Notes: a model not told the origin generated them from the letters alone. A stretch of 64,000 nucleotides of DNA from Pseudomonas sp. NC02 (GCF_002874965.1 NZ_CP025624.1:5022001-5086000); one strand, 5' to 3'; positions 52,869 to 62,927 are shown, numbered from the stretch's first letter. Program-made: numbers and translations.

Positions 52869-54239
52869 TCAGGCGTAGTAGTCCACGGCACTGGAGCCAA
52901 TCACCGACTGCACCACCGGCGCGGCCACTTCAGCCACCTCACCGATACCGCCGCCATCAACCCCATCACCCCGCCCGCCGCTGCCGCTGACGCCGCGAGC
53001 CTGGTTCTGCTGTTGCTGGTCCTGGCCCTGCTGCCCCTGCCAGCCACGGGACTGGTCGGACACGTTAACGTCGACCTGGCCCATGCCCTGCTGGGCAAAC
53101 ATCTCCCGCAGGCGGCCCGATTGGCTTTCCAGGGCTTCACGCACCACCGCATGGCCGCTCATGAAGGTGACTTGCGCCTGCTGGTCGGCGGACATCTTCA
53201 CGCTGATGTCCAGGCGACCCAGCTCAGCGGGCTGCAACTGGATCTCTGCCGACTTGAGGTTGGCGCTGGACAGGTACATGACCCGGTTCACCACCTCATC
53301 GGTCCAGCCACTCTGGTGCATGGCCAATGGCGCGTTGGCCACCGGCGGCAGGGCATTCGCAGTTTTCGGCGTGGCAGCCTGGGTCAGCGCGGCGAGTCGG
53401 TTGGCGAAGTCATCGACACGGGTGTCGCTGCTGGCGTCCTTCAAATCCTTGAGGCCGCCGTCGATCAGACCGGCGAAGGCTTTGTCGCCGCCCTGGTCGG
53501 TGCTGTCCTTGGACGCTTGCTGGTCGACCATATTGGCCAGGCCTGTGACGAAGTTTTGCGCGGCGGTCGGCTGATCCTGGGTCGGGGCCGGGGCGGTTTT
53601 TGCCGGGGCCTGGCTGCTGGCGGACACGTGTCCGCCCTGTTCCATGGCCAGGCGCACGGCAGGCATTGCATCCAGCGGATCGGCCTCGGGATCGAAGGCG
53701 GGCTTGGCGTCGTCGGTCGCGGCCATCGGTGGCGCCACGACTGGCTGGTTTTTGTCATCCTTCGCGGTGGCCGGCGTCGGGGTCTCGACGGGCGCCGGCG
53801 TAGCGGGGACGGGGACAGGGACTACCGCGGCTATCAGCGCCGGGTCTACGGCGGGGTCGACCGGAGGTTGCTGGGCCAGGGACGGATCGTCTGCCGGGGC
53901 ATCGTCGTCTGACTTGGCGGTGGTGTCCGGGGTGTCCGCCTTGGCCGGCGGGTTGGCAGGCAAAGTCTTGCCGTTATCGGCAACCGATGGGGTACCGGCG
54001 GCAGGCTTGTCGTTGTTGGCGGCGGGCTTGGGGCTGTTGTCCGCAGGCTTGTCGCGGGTGGATTTGATGGGGGTGTCGGCAGGTTTTGCCGCAGGCGCAG
54101 GGGCCTGGTTGGCGAACACCTGAGCGAAGCCCGGGGCCTTGTCCCGCGGGTTCGCAGCCACTGCCGGTGGATTGGCAGCGGGCGCTTGAGGCTTGGCCGC
54201 AAGGGCTGCCTGAAGGAGCGAATTCGGGGTGATTGCCAT
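52869..54239 (-). CDS. fliK: Flagellar hook-length control protein FliK
   Basis: A 456-residue protein. The long Ala/Pro/Asp-rich N-terminal ruler region (about 1-300) is low in complexity. The C-terminal Flg_hook domain (about 320-410) contains VMYLSSANLKSAEIQLQPAE and LGRLDISVKMSADQQAQVTF, followed by a Gln/Gly-rich tail (QGQDQQQQNQARG). It measures the hook and triggers FlhB. ATG 54239 (MAITPNSLLQAAL) is preferred to the upstream ATG. A sigma-54 site is 52 bp upstream. Confidence 0.93.
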   Translation of the reverse strand: MAITPNSLLQAALAAKPQAPAANPPAVAANPRDKAPGFAQVFANQAPAPAAKPADTPIKSTRDKPADNSPKPAANNDKPAAGTPSVADNGKTLPANPPAKADTPDTTAKSDDDAPADDPSLAQQPPVDPAVDPALIAAVVPVPVPATPAPVETPTPATAKDDKNQPVVAPPMAATDDAKPAFDPEADPLDAMPAVRLAMEQGGHVSASSQAPAKTAPAPTQDQPTAAQNFVTGLANMVDQQASKDSTDQGGDKAFAGLIDGGLKDLKDASSDTRVDDFANRLAALTQAATPKTANALPPVANAPLAMHQSGWTDEVVNRVMYLSSANLKSAEIQLQPAELGRLDISVKMSADQQAQVTFMSGHAVVREALESQSGRLREMFAQQGMGQVDVNVSDQSRGWQGQQGQDQQQQNQARGVSGSGGRGDGVDGGGIGEVAEVAAPVVQSVIGSSAVDYYA

Positions 54240-54290
54240 AGTCAAGAGTCTCCGCCGCACAGGGGTCGAGGGTGCGGTAACAGGAGATAG

Positions 54291-54306
54291 AGCAAGAGTT
54301 GGGCCA
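54291..54306 (-). promoter_or_regulatory. Sigma-54 promoter of fliK
   Basis: TGGCCCAACTCTTGCT on the minus strand; GG and GC elements at the right spacing with one change in the -24 box, 52 nt before ATG 54239. Confidence 0.7.
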
Positions 54307-54413
54307 GGTTTTGGTTTAAGGGTGCATATCCGTTATTTGGGTGATGGCTTATATGGGGTCTTGAGTGTTGAAGAGCAAAAGCAACAGCCAAATCAAAAGC
54401 GGGCACGGTCCAA

Positions 54414-54514
54414 ATGTGGGAGCGGGCTTGCTAGCGAAGGTCGTTAACGATGACGCGGGCATTCTGGATGAACGCGGCGCTCTCAGGTTTTTCGCGAGCA
54501 AGCCCGCTCCCACA
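54414..54514. repeat. REPIN between hptB and fliK
   Basis: Inverted REP doublet; the left copy has one change (CTAGCG for CTCGCG). It lies in the 415-bp gap between hptB and fliK. The rest of the gap holds the fliK promoter and a non-coding stretch (about 54540-54650) resembling a common Pseudomonas intergenic sequence. Confidence 0.85.
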
Positions 54515-54516
54515 GA

Positions 54517-54532
54517 AAAGCAGCTCTGCTTT
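54517..54532 (-). terminator. Weak hairpin after hptB
   Basis: AAAGCAG-AG-CTGCTTT on the minus strand followed by TCTG, about 120 nt after the hptB stop. It may end the hsb transcript; the T-run is poor. Confidence 0.3.
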
Positions 54533-54654
54533 CGCTCTGTTTTTTGATGGGGCAGAGCGCTTTGGTTACTGTGCCGCTTTTGCAAAGTGACTCGCTGCAA
54601 GAGCGAAACCATAAGCCGCCGTTACCGAAGAAACGGATATACACACCAAAAGCG

Positions 54655-55002
54655 TCAGAGCTGAAACCGCTCCCGCTCATGCTCATACAACGGCCGCACC
54701 AGCGCGAATTCATGGTCAATCTCATCCACCAACTGCGCCAAATCCGCAACCACAGGCTTGGCGGACTTATCCTCGAGCAACTGACAAAGCTCAGCCAACC
54801 GCACCGCCCCAAGATTACCGCTACTCCCCTTGAAGCTATGCGCAATCCGCCCAAGCGCCTTGGCATCATCCCGAGCCCGGCGCAACGCCTCTACCCGCTT
54901 TTGCGAGTCATCGAGAAAAGTGTCGAGCAGCTTCGGATACTCGCCCTCCATGACCTCCTGCAAGCCAGTCAGCACATCGGGGTCCAGATGAATCTCTGCC
55001 AC
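54655..55002 (-). CDS. hptB: Histidine phosphotransfer protein HptB
   Basis: A 115-residue HPt protein with H55 in IAHSFKGSSGNLG. In P. aeruginosa HptB receives phosphate from hybrid kinases and passes it to HsbR, linking swarming, biofilm and the Gac/Rsm path. It is 30 bp downstream of the hsbR stop. The length is normal. Confidence 0.9.
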   Translation of the reverse strand: MAEIHLDPDVLTGLQEVMEGEYPKLLDTFLDDSQKRVEALRRARDDAKALGRIAHSFKGSSGNLGAVRLAELCQLLEDKSAKPVVADLAQLVDEIDHEFALVRPLYEHERERFQL

Positions 55003-55032
55003 TTGTTCGCTCCTTGATCAAGAATCGGCGGA

Positions 55033-56751
55033 TTATGCCAGAGCCTTCCATGAAAACTCCACGCACACACACCGCCCGCCGTCAGACCAGCCTACATCGC
55101 TGCTCAACTGACGCACCAGGCTCAATCCCCTACCAGACAGACGGTCAACATCCAGCGGCCTGGCCAGCACCTTATCCACATCAAACCCGGCCCCACTGTC
55201 CTCGATCCGCAGCGTCAGACACCCCCCCTCCCCGGTCGGCATCACATCCAGGTGCACCCGCACATACCCGCTATCCAACCGCGCCAGCCGCTCATTACGC
55301 TCGCGGTAATACGCAGCAAACCCCTGCGCATCCCGCTTGAGCCGCGAATCCAGCCCCAGCACACCATGTTCAAGCGCATTGGAATACAACTCCGCCATCA
55401 CGCTGTACAACGCCCCGCTCTGCTCCCGCAGCCCATGAATCTCCAACAGCAACTGCAACAAATACGGCAAAGGGTTGTAGGACTTGAGCGTCTCGGCACG
55501 AAACTCAAAACTTACCGACCAATCCAGCGGCGACGACTGCCCACTGTCGGAATACACCACCGACGACGAACGCAACGGCTCATCCGCCTGCAGGCTGATC
55601 TCCACCATACTGATGTCATCGCGCACCTCACCGCGAAAACCCGCCAGGGCCTGTTCGATCTCCTCGAACAACCGGTCCGGCTCGCGATTGGCCGCAAACA
55701 CCTGCTGCAACCGCTCGGCGCCAAACAACTGTTCATGGGCATCGGCAGTATCCAGCACACCATCCGACAGCAAAAACACTCGGTCACCCAGCGCCATCGG
55801 CCAGACTTCAGTGCAGTCATCAAACGCCTCGGCCGCCAGCACGCCCAATGGCAAATGCCGCGACACCAGCGGCGTGCGCTTGCCGGTGGTGACGTCATGC
55901 ACGTAGCCGTCGGGCATGCCGCCGTTCCACACCTCTACCACCCGTCGCTGGGCGCTGAGGCACAGCAAGGTGGCACAACAGAACATGTCCACCGGCAGGA
56001 TGCGCTTGAGCTTGGCGTTCATCTCCCGCAGGGTTTGCGCCAATCCGTAGCCCTTGGCAGTCATGCCGTAGAACACTTCCGCCAGGGGCATGGCGCCGAC
56101 CGCCGCCGGCAAACCGTGGCCGGTAAAGTCCCCCAGCAGCACATGCATATCGCCCGACGGCGTGTACGCGGCCAACAGCAAATCGCCGTTGAACAGCGCG
56201 TAGGGCGACTGCACATAACGAATATTCGGCGCGGCGTTGATGCAGCCCGAGTGGGCCACCTTGTCGAACACCGCCTTGGCCACTCGCTGCTCCTGCAGCA
56301 GGTAGTCGTGGTGCCGGGCGATCAGGTCGCGTTGCTGCAACACCGTGGCCTGCAAGCGACGCAGGCGATCCATGGCATTGATCTTTGCCGCCAGGATCAC
56401 CTGGTTATAGGGTTTGGCCAGGAAGTCGTCACCCCCGGCATCCAGGCACTGGGCCAGGGCTTCGCTCTCGCGCAGGGAGGTGAGGAAGATGATCGGCACC
56501 AGCGCCTCCCCCGCCAGTTGCTTGATCTGCCGGGCCGCCTCGAAGCCGTCCATCACCGGCATCAGGGCGTCCATCAACACCAACTGCGGCCGTTCACGGG
56601 TAAACACATCGACCGCTTCCTGGCCGTTGCTGGCGGTCAGCACCTGGTGGCCCTGGCGGCGCACGATGGTCGACAGCAACAACAGGTCGGCGGCGCTGTC
56701 TTCGGCGATCAACACCGTCAGCGCCTCGAGGACCGGGGCCAGGACGCTCAA
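55033..56751 (-). CDS. hsbR: HsbR: receiver, PP2C phosphatase and anti-sigma-type kinase
   Basis: A 572-residue three-part protein. The receiver domain (1-130) has D61 in LVLMDALMPVMDG. The SpoIIE-type phosphatase (about 185-385) contains LLGDFTGHGLPAAVGAMPL and VFLLSDGVLD. The C-terminal HATPase serine kinase part (about 425-572) has AELYSNALEHGVLGLDS and IEDSGAGFDVD. It phosphorylates or dephosphorylates HsbA depending on HptB input. It overlaps hsbA by 4 bp. Confidence 0.92.
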   Translation of the reverse strand: MSVLAPVLEALTVLIAEDSAADLLLLSTIVRRQGHQVLTASNGQEAVDVFTRERPQLVLMDALMPVMDGFEAARQIKQLAGEALVPIIFLTSLRESEALAQCLDAGGDDFLAKPYNQVILAAKINAMDRLRRLQATVLQQRDLIARHHDYLLQEQRVAKAVFDKVAHSGCINAAPNIRYVQSPYALFNGDLLLAAYTPSGDMHVLLGDFTGHGLPAAVGAMPLAEVFYGMTAKGYGLAQTLREMNAKLKRILPVDMFCCATLLCLSAQRRVVEVWNGGMPDGYVHDVTTGKRTPLVSRHLPLGVLAAEAFDDCTEVWPMALGDRVFLLSDGVLDTADAHEQLFGAERLQQVFAANREPDRLFEEIEQALAGFRGEVRDDISMVEISLQADEPLRSSSVVYSDSGQSSPLDWSVSFEFRAETLKSYNPLPYLLQLLLEIHGLREQSGALYSVMAELYSNALEHGVLGLDSRLKRDAQGFAAYYRERNERLARLDSGYVRVHLDVMPTGEGGCLTLRIEDSGAGFDVDKVLARPLDVDRLSGRGLSLVRQLSSDVGWSDGGRCVCVEFSWKALA

Positions 56752-57053
56752 GTGAGGTCGAACAGTTTGTCGAAGTTGGAAATGGCCAGGATCTTGCGCA
56801 CATCGGAGTTGGCGTTGACCACCTGCACTTCGGCATTGTCGCCTCCGGCATGGTCACGCAACAGCAGGAGCATGCCCAGGGCCGAGCTGTCCATGTAGGT
56901 GGTTTCCTTCAAGTCCACCACGTAGATCTCGGGCACCTTGTAGAACCGCTCGTAGGCATCACGAAAGGCCTGGTGGCTACCGAAATCGAATCGCCCCCTG
57001 ACGGTGATCGTCAACTTCGTCCCGTCCAGGGACACTTCTGATTCGACTGACAT
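56748..57053 (-). CDS. hsbA: HsbA, STAS-domain anti-sigma factor antagonist
   Basis: A 101-residue STAS protein. The phospho-serine site is in YMDSSALGMLLLL (Ser56/57). In P. aeruginosa unphosphorylated or phosphorylated HsbA binds FlgM or the diguanylate cyclase HsbD, connecting flagella and c-di-GMP. It is the first gene of hsbA-hsbR-hptB, 88 bp after fliJ. Confidence 0.9.
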   Translation of the reverse strand: MSVESEVSLDGTKLTITVRGRFDFGSHQAFRDAYERFYKVPEIYVVDLKETTYMDSSALGMLLLLRDHAGGDNAEVQVVNANSDVRKILAISNFDKLFDLT

Positions 57054-57141
57054 ACGACTGCTTCCTTGTCATTGGCAATGTGCAACAAGGTGTAGCAGGT
57101 GATGGGGAAGTGGGCAAATCCGTGTAGGAGCGAGGGCGTGG

Positions 57142-57591
57142 TTAATAGGGGTTTTGGCGGGGAAGACGCTGGGACAATTCATCCAGCAGTTTCTGCTCGC
57201 GCTTGTCTTCCAGTGCACGGGCTTCGTCGATGTAGCGCTGCACCAGTTTGCGCAGGCCTTCGACCCGGGCATAGGCCTGTTGCCAGCTGTCGCGGGCCTT
57301 GTCGACGTTGGCCTGGTGCCAGGCCAGGCTCTGGCGCTGCTGGCCGACGGCGGTTTCCAACTGGTTGAGAAAGCCCTGGTAGCCCATCAGCCACTGCCCG
57401 GAGACGCCCTTGCTGCCACGCTCGATCCACTGCTGCTGATACTCGCCGCGAAAGCGCTCCAGGTCCCCCAGCTTGCTTTCCGCCAGGCGAACCTGGCCCT
57501 GGAAGTACCCCAGGCGCTGGACGGCGGTCTTTTCAGCTTTTTCGGCCATGTCCACTACCGGGGCAAGGCGCGCGGCGCGAGTGTTGGCCAT
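57142..57591 (-). CDS. fliJ: Flagellar export chaperone FliJ
   Basis: A 149-residue coiled-coil protein, charged and helical throughout (AEKAEKTAVQRLGYFQGQVR; EGLRKLVQRYIDEARALEDK). It binds the FliI ATPase ring and recycles chaperones. It ends the fliEFGHIJ run and starts 3 bp after the fliI stop. Sequence variability is normal for FliJ; position decides the call. Confidence 0.9.
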   Translation of the reverse strand: MANTRAARLAPVVDMAEKAEKTAVQRLGYFQGQVRLAESKLGDLERFRGEYQQQWIERGSKGVSGQWLMGYQGFLNQLETAVGQQRQSLAWHQANVDKARDSWQQAYARVEGLRKLVQRYIDEARALEDKREQKLLDELSQRLPRQNPY

Positions 57592-57594
57592 GGT

Positions 57595-58953
57595 TTATCC
57601 GCCCGGCGCCGGCGCGAAGATGGTGCCCAGGTGTGCCTCGCTTTCACCCATGCTGATCTTGTCGTTGAGGCCCTGGCGCAGGTACGTCACCAGTTGCGGT
57701 TGCAGGGCAATCGCCAGGTCGGTCTCGCGATCGCCGCCGGCCACATAGGCGCCGACGCTGATCAGGTCGCGGCTCTGTTGATAACGCGACCACAGTTGCT
57801 TGAACTGCTGCGCGCGCATCATGTGCTCCGGGGTGACCACCGACGGCATCACCCGGCTGATGGAGGCTTCGATGTCGATGGCCGGGTAGTGCCCTTCTTC
57901 GGCCAGGCGCCGGGACAGCACGATGTGCCCGTCGAGCACGCCCCGCGCCGAGTCGGCAATCGGATCCTGCTGGTCATCGCCCTCGGAGAGTACGGTGTAG
58001 AACGCAGTGATCGAACCACCACCGGCTTCGGCGTTACCGGCACGCTCCACCAGCTTGGGCAGCTTGGCGAACACTGACGGCGGATAGCCCTTGGTGGCCG
58101 GCGGCTCGCCGATGGCCAGCGCAATTTCCCGCTGGGCCTGGGCGAAACGGGTCAGGGAGTCCATCAGCAACAGGACGTTCTTGCCCTTGTCGCGAAAATA
58201 TTCGGCGATGCGCGTGCAGTACATCGCGGCGCGCAGGCGCATCAGCGGCGCGTCATCCGCCGGTGAGGCCACCACGACCGAACGCTTGAGGCCTTCTTCG
58301 CCGAGGCTGTGCTCGATGAATTCCTTCACCTCGCGGCCCCGCTCGCCGATCAGCCCGACCACGATGATGTCGGCCTCGGTAAAGCGCGTCATCATCCCCA
58401 GCAGCACCGACTTACCCACGCCGGTACCGGCGAAGAGGCCCAGGCGCTGGCCGCGGCCCACCGTCAATAAACCGTTGATGCTGCGAATGCCCACGTCCAG
58501 CGGCACGCTGATGGGGTTGCGCTTGAGCGGGTTGATGGTCGGGCCGTCCATCGGCACCCAGTCTTCGGCCTTCATCCCACCCTTGCCGTCGAGGGCGCGC
58601 CCGGCGCCATCCAGCACGCGGCCGAGCATGCTCATGCCCATCGGCAGGCGGCCGGTGTCGGCCAGCGGCACCACGCGAGCGCCGGGGGCAATGCCGGCAA
58701 CGCTGCCGACGGGCATCAGGAATACTTTGCTGCCGGAGAACCCCATCACTTCGGCTTCGACCTGCACCGGGTGGTAGCTGTCGTCGTTGATCACCATGCA
58801 GCGGCTGCCCATGGCGGCGCGCAGGCCTTCGGCTTCCAGGGTCAGGCCGACCATGCGCAGCAGGCGGCCCTCCAGGATCGGCTGGCCGGGCAACTCGGTG
58901 ACTTCGGCATAGCCACCCAGGCGCTTGGCGAAGCTGGTGCGGTCAAGGCGCAT
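57595..58953 (-). CDS. fliI: Flagellar export ATPase FliI
   Basis: A 452-residue F1-type ATPase: Walker [11 protein letters not shown] in [16 protein letters not shown] (about 165-185), Walker [21 protein letters not shown], and the catalytic [10 protein letters not shown]. It forms the hexamer at the export gate with FliH and FliJ. It overlaps fliH by 11 bp. Confidence 0.96.
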   Translation of the reverse strand: MRLDRTSFAKRLGGYAEVTELPGQPILEGRLLRMVGLTLEAEGLRAAMGSRCMVINDDSYHPVQVEAEVMGFSGSKVFLMPVGSVAGIAPGARVVPLADTGRLPMGMSMLGRVLDGAGRALDGKGGMKAEDWVPMDGPTINPLKRNPISVPLDVGIRSINGLLTVGRGQRLGLFAGTGVGKSVLLGMMTRFTEADIIVVGLIGERGREVKEFIEHSLGEEGLKRSVVVASPADDAPLMRLRAAMYCTRIAEYFRDKGKNVLLLMDSLTRFAQAQREIALAIGEPPATKGYPPSVFAKLPKLVERAGNAEAGGGSITAFYTVLSEGDDQQDPIADSARGVLDGHIVLSRRLAEEGHYPAIDIEASISRVMPSVVTPEHMMRAQQFKQLWSRYQQSRDLISVGAYVAGGDRETDLAIALQPQLVTYLRQGLNDKISMGESEAHLGTIFAPAPGG

Positions 58954-59707
58954 CGGGGGTGTCCAGCTCTACGCTCAAGTCCGGCTCTGCCGGGTGCAGC
59001 GCCTGCTCGTGCAACTGATCGAACAGCTTGGCCATGATCTGCGTGATGCGCGTCTCCACCGTGGCATCGATGCGGCTGTGCTCGGTCTCGACCCGGCAAC
59101 CACCGGGCAGCAGCGCGGCGTCTTCGACGATGCGCCAGGTTTCTTCATGGCGCTCGCGCAGTGCTTTGACCTGTTCGAAATCCTGCGGGTTGATGTACAG
59201 CCGCACGTTGCCGACGCCCAGGGGCAGCAGCTTGAGGGCTTCGCGCATCACGCTTTCGATTTGCGTGGAGTCCAGGGCCAATTCGCGCTGAATCACCTGG
59301 CGGGTGATGTGCTCCACCAGCCCGACCATGGCTTTTTCAATCTGCGAGTCCTGCTCGGCGATGGGCTCGAACAGGCTGCCCATCAGGGTTTCCAGGCTGG
59401 CCAGCTTGACGCTCAGCGCGGCCTCGGCTTCCTGGCGGACCTTGAGAGTGGTGCTGCGAAAACCGTCCTTCTCGCCGGTGGAAAAACCTTCGTTGTAGGC
59501 TTCCTGGCGAATGCTTTCGAGCTCTTCCAGGGTCAGTGGCTGAACTTCCTCCAGCGGCACTTCTTCCATCTCGGCCGGGGGTTCTTCTACCGGCTCCGGC
59601 TCAGGCTCCGGGCGATGCGGGTCGAAACTGGGCAGCGACCAGACGTCGAACCCTCCGACGTCCCGTGCGCGAATCAGATCGCTGGGCGTCTCATCTTTGT
59701 TCGACAT
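58943..59707 (-). CDS. fliH: Flagellar export regulator FliH
   Basis: A 254-residue protein. The N-terminal part is Pro/Glu-rich ([20 protein letters not shown]), the middle is a coiled coil, and the C-terminal part binds FliI ([20 protein letters not shown]). It anchors FliI to the C-ring. Between fliG and fliI. Confidence 0.93.
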   Translation of the reverse strand: MSNKDETPSDLIRARDVGGFDVWSLPSFDPHRPEPEPEPVEEPPAEMEEVPLEEVQPLTLEELESIRQEAYNEGFSTGEKDGFRSTTLKVRQEAEAALSVKLASLETLMGSLFEPIAEQDSQIEKAMVGLVEHITRQVIQRELALDSTQIESVMREALKLLPLGVGNVRLYINPQDFEQVKALRERHEETWRIVEDAALLPGGCRVETEHSRIDATVETRITQIMAKLFDQLHEQALHPAEPDLSVELDTPDAP

Positions 59708-59717
59708 GCGCGGCGCC

Positions 59718-60737
59718 TTAAATCATTTCTTCGCCGCCCTTCCCACCGAGAACGATTTCTCCGGCTTCGGCCATACGGCGGGCAATGGTGAGGATTTCCT
59801 TCTGCGCAGTTTCCACGTCGCTGACGCGCACCGGGCCCTTGGCCTCGAGGTCGTCGCGCAACAGTTCGGAAGCCCGCTTGGACATGTTCTTGAAGATCTT
59901 TTCCTTGACGCCTTCGTCGGAGCCCTTGAGGGCCAGCACCAGCACGTCGGAGGACACTTCCCGCAGCAACGCCTGGATGCCACGGTCGTCGACATCGGAG
60001 AGGTTGTTGAACACGAACATGAGGTCTTCGATCTGCACCGACAGGCTGTCGTCGATCTCGCGGATCGAGTCCATCAACTGGCCTTCCACCGAGCTGTCGA
60101 GGAAGTTCATGATGTCGGCCGCACGCTTGATGCCGCCCAGGGTGGTGCGCGAAGCGTTGGAATTGCCCGAGAACTGCTTCTCGAGAATCGTGTTCAGTTC
60201 TTTCAGGGCCGCTGGCTGCACGGTGTTCAACGACGAGACGCGCAGGATGATATCCAGGCGCACCTTATGGTCGAAGTGGCCGAGCACTTCACCGGCCTGG
60301 TCGGGGTCGAGATACGCCACCACGATCGCCTGGATTTGCGGGTGTTCGTAGCGGATCACATCGGCCACGGCCCGCGGTTCCATCCACTTCAGGCTGTCGA
60401 GGCCGCTGGTGTTGCCACCCAGCAGGATGCGATCGATCAGGCCGTTGGCCTTGTCTTCGCCCAGGGCCGAGGTGAGCATCTTGCGAATGTAGCTGTCGGA
60501 GCCGACGCCCAGGCTGGTCTGGTCGCCGACGATCTCGACGAACTCGCTCATCACCTGCTCGACTTGCTCGCGGTGCACATTGCGCATTTGCGCCATGGCC
60601 ACGCCGACACGCTGAACCTCTTTGGGCCCCATGTGGCGCAGCACTTGGGCGGCGTCGGTTTCTCCGAGGGACAGCAACAGCACGGCGGCTTTGTCGACCC
60701 GGGAGAGTTTGGCTACTGCAGCTCGGCTATCACTCAT
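59718..60737 (-). CDS. fliG: Flagellar motor switch protein FliG
   Basis: A 339-residue rotor protein. The N-terminal domain binding FliF has KAAVLLLSLGETDAAQVLRH, the middle domain has EHPQIQAIVVAYLDPDQAGE, and the C-terminal domain has the charged stator-facing helix (DDRGIQALLREVSSDVLVLA). It overlaps fliF by 8 bp. Confidence 0.96.
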   Translation of the reverse strand: MSDSRAAVAKLSRVDKAAVLLLSLGETDAAQVLRHMGPKEVQRVGVAMAQMRNVHREQVEQVMSEFVEIVGDQTSLGVGSDSYIRKMLTSALGEDKANGLIDRILLGGNTSGLDSLKWMEPRAVADVIRYEHPQIQAIVVAYLDPDQAGEVLGHFDHKVRLDIILRVSSLNTVQPAALKELNTILEKQFSGNSNASRTTLGGIKRAADIMNFLDSSVEGQLMDSIREIDDSLSVQIEDLMFVFNNLSDVDDRGIQALLREVSSDVLVLALKGSDEGVKEKIFKNMSKRASELLRDDLEAKGPVRVSDVETAQKEILTIARRMAEAGEIVLGGKGGEEMI

Positions 60738-62505
60738 CTGCGTTAATCCACTCTTTCACGACCTGGGCCACACGACCCGGGTCTTCGGCCACCAGGCTCT
60801 TGATTGCGTTCAACTGAGCGTCATACCCCTCGCTCGGGCTCGGCAACAGAATGCTTTGCGGGCCACCGAGGCTCACGCGGTCGTTGGCCAGTTCGCCATC
60901 GAGGCCGCCCATGCCACCCAGTTCGACGTCGCCGCCGGCCAGGGCCAGTTGCTTCTTGCCGTGGCCGGTGATGTTGTTGAGCACCGGGCGCAGTACGCCG
61001 AACACCAGCAACAGGATGAACAACACCCCCAGCACTTGCTTGACGATGTCCCAGAACCACGGCTGAGTATAGAACGCTGCCTCGGCGATGACTTCGCCAC
61101 GCTCGGCGGAGAACGGCATGTTGATCACGCTGACGCTGTCGCCACGGCTGGCATCGAAGCCCACCGCATCCTGTACCAGGCGAGTGAAGCGCGCCAATTC
61201 ATCGGCGCTCCATGGGGCGCGGGTAATGGCGCCGTCTGCGGCATTGACCTTGACCTGGTCATCCACCACCACCGACACCGACAGGCGATTGATCCGACCC
61301 TGTTGCTGCTTGGTGTGGCTGATGGAACGATCAAGCTCGAAGTTCTTGGTGGACTGGTTGCGCTTGTCGGCCGGGTACGGCGCGAGCATGGGCTGGCCAG
61401 TGGCCGGGTCCATGATCTGCTGGCCGTTGGCGTCCAACAGCGGCTGGCCAGGCTGCACCGCGCCTGCGGTAGCGGCAGCGCCACCGGTGGTTTGCGGGGC
61501 AGTGGCCGGGGTGGGCGGCTGGTTGCTCAGGGCACCCGGCACGCCTTGCGGGCCATTGCTGGCGGTACGTTGCTCGGTGGTCGATTGCTCGCTGCGCAGG
61601 GCCGGCTGGTCCGGGTTGAACTGCTCGGAGGTCGATTCGACGGCGCTGAAGTCGACGTCGGCCGACACTTCAGCCTTGTAGCGATCATTGCCCAACACCG
61701 GTTGCAGGATGTTGTGCACACGCTGGGTCAGCATGCTTTCCATGCGACGGCTGTAGTCGAACTGCTTGCCGGCCATGGTCAGCGAGGAGTTCTCCGCAAG
61801 GTCCGACAGCAGGTTGCCCTTCTGGTCGACTACGGTGATCTGCGACTTGCTCAATTCAGGAACGCTGGTGGCCACCAGGTTGATGATCGCCAATACCTGG
61901 CCAGGCTCGAGGGAGCGGCCGGCAAAGAGTTCGACCAGCACCGAGGCGCTGGGCTTGCGTTCATCGCGCACAAACACCGAGCTTTTCGGAATCGCCAGGT
62001 GCACGCGGGCGCCCTTGACGTTGTTCAGGGCGGAGATGGTGCGCGCCAGTTCGCCTTCCAGGCCGCGACGGTAGCGGGTGGCTTCCATGAACTGGCTGGT
62101 CCCCAGGCCCTGGTCCTTGTCGAGGATTTCAAAGCCGATATTCGCGTCGGACGGGGTTACCCCGGCAGCCGCCAGCTTCATCCGCGCACGGGCCACATCG
62201 TCGGCCTTGACCAACAGGGCGCCGGAATTCGGTTCGACGGTGTAGCTGATGTCTGCCGCCGCCAGGGTTTCCATGATCTGCTTGGAATCCATGCCGGCCA
62301 GGCTGCCGTACAACGGACGGTAATCCGGTTGCTGGGACCACAGCACCACGGCAAAACCAATCGCCACGCTGGCAGCCAGGCCGACCATCAGGCCTACCTG
62401 ACGCAACATGGTCATCTCGGAGAGGTTTTCCAGGAACGACAGGCCAAACAGCGGCGGCTTGCCGTCTGCCTTGGCGGGTGCGTTATCCACGAGTGCTTCT
62501 GCCAT
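60730..62505 (-). CDS. fliF: Flagellar MS-ring protein FliF
   Basis: A 591-residue protein with two membrane helices, near 38-56 (GLMVGLAASVAIGFAVVLW) and near 475 (VLGVLFILLLVFGVLRPVL). Between them lie ring-building motifs, including GLGTSQFMEATRYRRGLEGE. A long disordered Gln/Pro/Ala-rich loop sits at about 300-375. The C-terminal tail binds FliG. 14 bp after fliE. Confidence 0.96.
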   Translation of the reverse strand: MAEALVDNAPAKADGKPPLFGLSFLENLSEMTMLRQVGLMVGLAASVAIGFAVVLWSQQPDYRPLYGSLAGMDSKQIMETLAAADISYTVEPNSGALLVKADDVARARMKLAAAGVTPSDANIGFEILDKDQGLGTSQFMEATRYRRGLEGELARTISALNNVKGARVHLAIPKSSVFVRDERKPSASVLVELFAGRSLEPGQVLAIINLVATSVPELSKSQITVVDQKGNLLSDLAENSSLTMAGKQFDYSRRMESMLTQRVHNILQPVLGNDRYKAEVSADVDFSAVESTSEQFNPDQPALRSEQSTTEQRTASNGPQGVPGALSNQPPTPATAPQTTGGAAATAGAVQPGQPLLDANGQQIMDPATGQPMLAPYPADKRNQSTKNFELDRSISHTKQQQGRINRLSVSVVVDDQVKVNAADGAITRAPWSADELARFTRLVQDAVGFDASRGDSVSVINMPFSAERGEVIAEAAFYTQPWFWDIVKQVLGVLFILLLVFGVLRPVLNNITGHGKKQLALAGGDVELGGMGGLDGELANDRVSLGGPQSILLPSPSEGYDAQLNAIKSLVAEDPGRVAQVVKEWINADE

Positions 62506-62519
62506 GACTCAAATCGTCC

Positions 62520-62852
62520 TTAAACCGGCATCTGCATGATGTCTTGATAGGCTTGAACCAGTTTGTTGCGCACCTGGGTCAAGGCCTGGAATGAAACGCT
62601 GGCTTTTTGCGAGGCGACCATCACGTCGGTGAGGTCCACGCCGCTCTTGCCGATCTCGAAGGCGGTCGCCAACTGATTGGATGCCTGCTGGGTGTCGCTG
62701 ACTTTGTTGATGGCCTGGCCGAGCATGTCGGCAAAGCTGCTCTGGCCCAATTCCGGTACGGCTTGCGCGGCGGATTTCGGTTGAGCCATGGCATCCATTT
62801 GCATGGACCGCATATCCAACATCAACCGATTGAACTCAACACCTTGGCTCAT
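62520..62852 (-). CDS. fliE: Flagellar hook-basal body protein FliE
   Basis: A 110-residue protein with the conserved end [20 protein letters not shown]. It joins the MS ring to the rod. ATG 62852 ([12 protein letters not shown]) has a GGAGAG ribosome site 8 bases upstream. First gene of fliEFGHIJ, with a strong sigma-54 promoter 60 bp upstream. Confidence 0.94.
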   Translation of the reverse strand: MSQGVEFNRLMLDMRSMQMDAMAQPKSAAQAVPELGQSSFADMLGQAINKVSDTQQASNQLATAFEIGKSGVDLTDVMVASQKASVSFQALTQVRNKLVQAYQDIMQMPV

Positions 62853-62911
62853 GAACTTTCTCTCCGACGACCCGCAATTTTTTGACACTACACAGCGATT
62901 ACAGGGGTGGT

Positions 62912-62927
62912 AGCAACAAGGGTGCCA
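62912..62927 (-). promoter_or_regulatory. Sigma-54 promoter of fliEFGHIJ
   Basis: TGGCACCCTTGTTGCT on the minus strand, an essentially perfect TGGCACN5TTGCW element 60 nt before the fliE start. It is preceded by fleR, the sigma-54 activator known to control this class in P. aeruginosa. Confidence 0.88.

Noticed and set aside
60622..62523. A 633-codon open frame on the plus strand opposite fliF
   Set aside because: Antisense shadow of fliF; no recognisable domain and no promoter or ribosome site.
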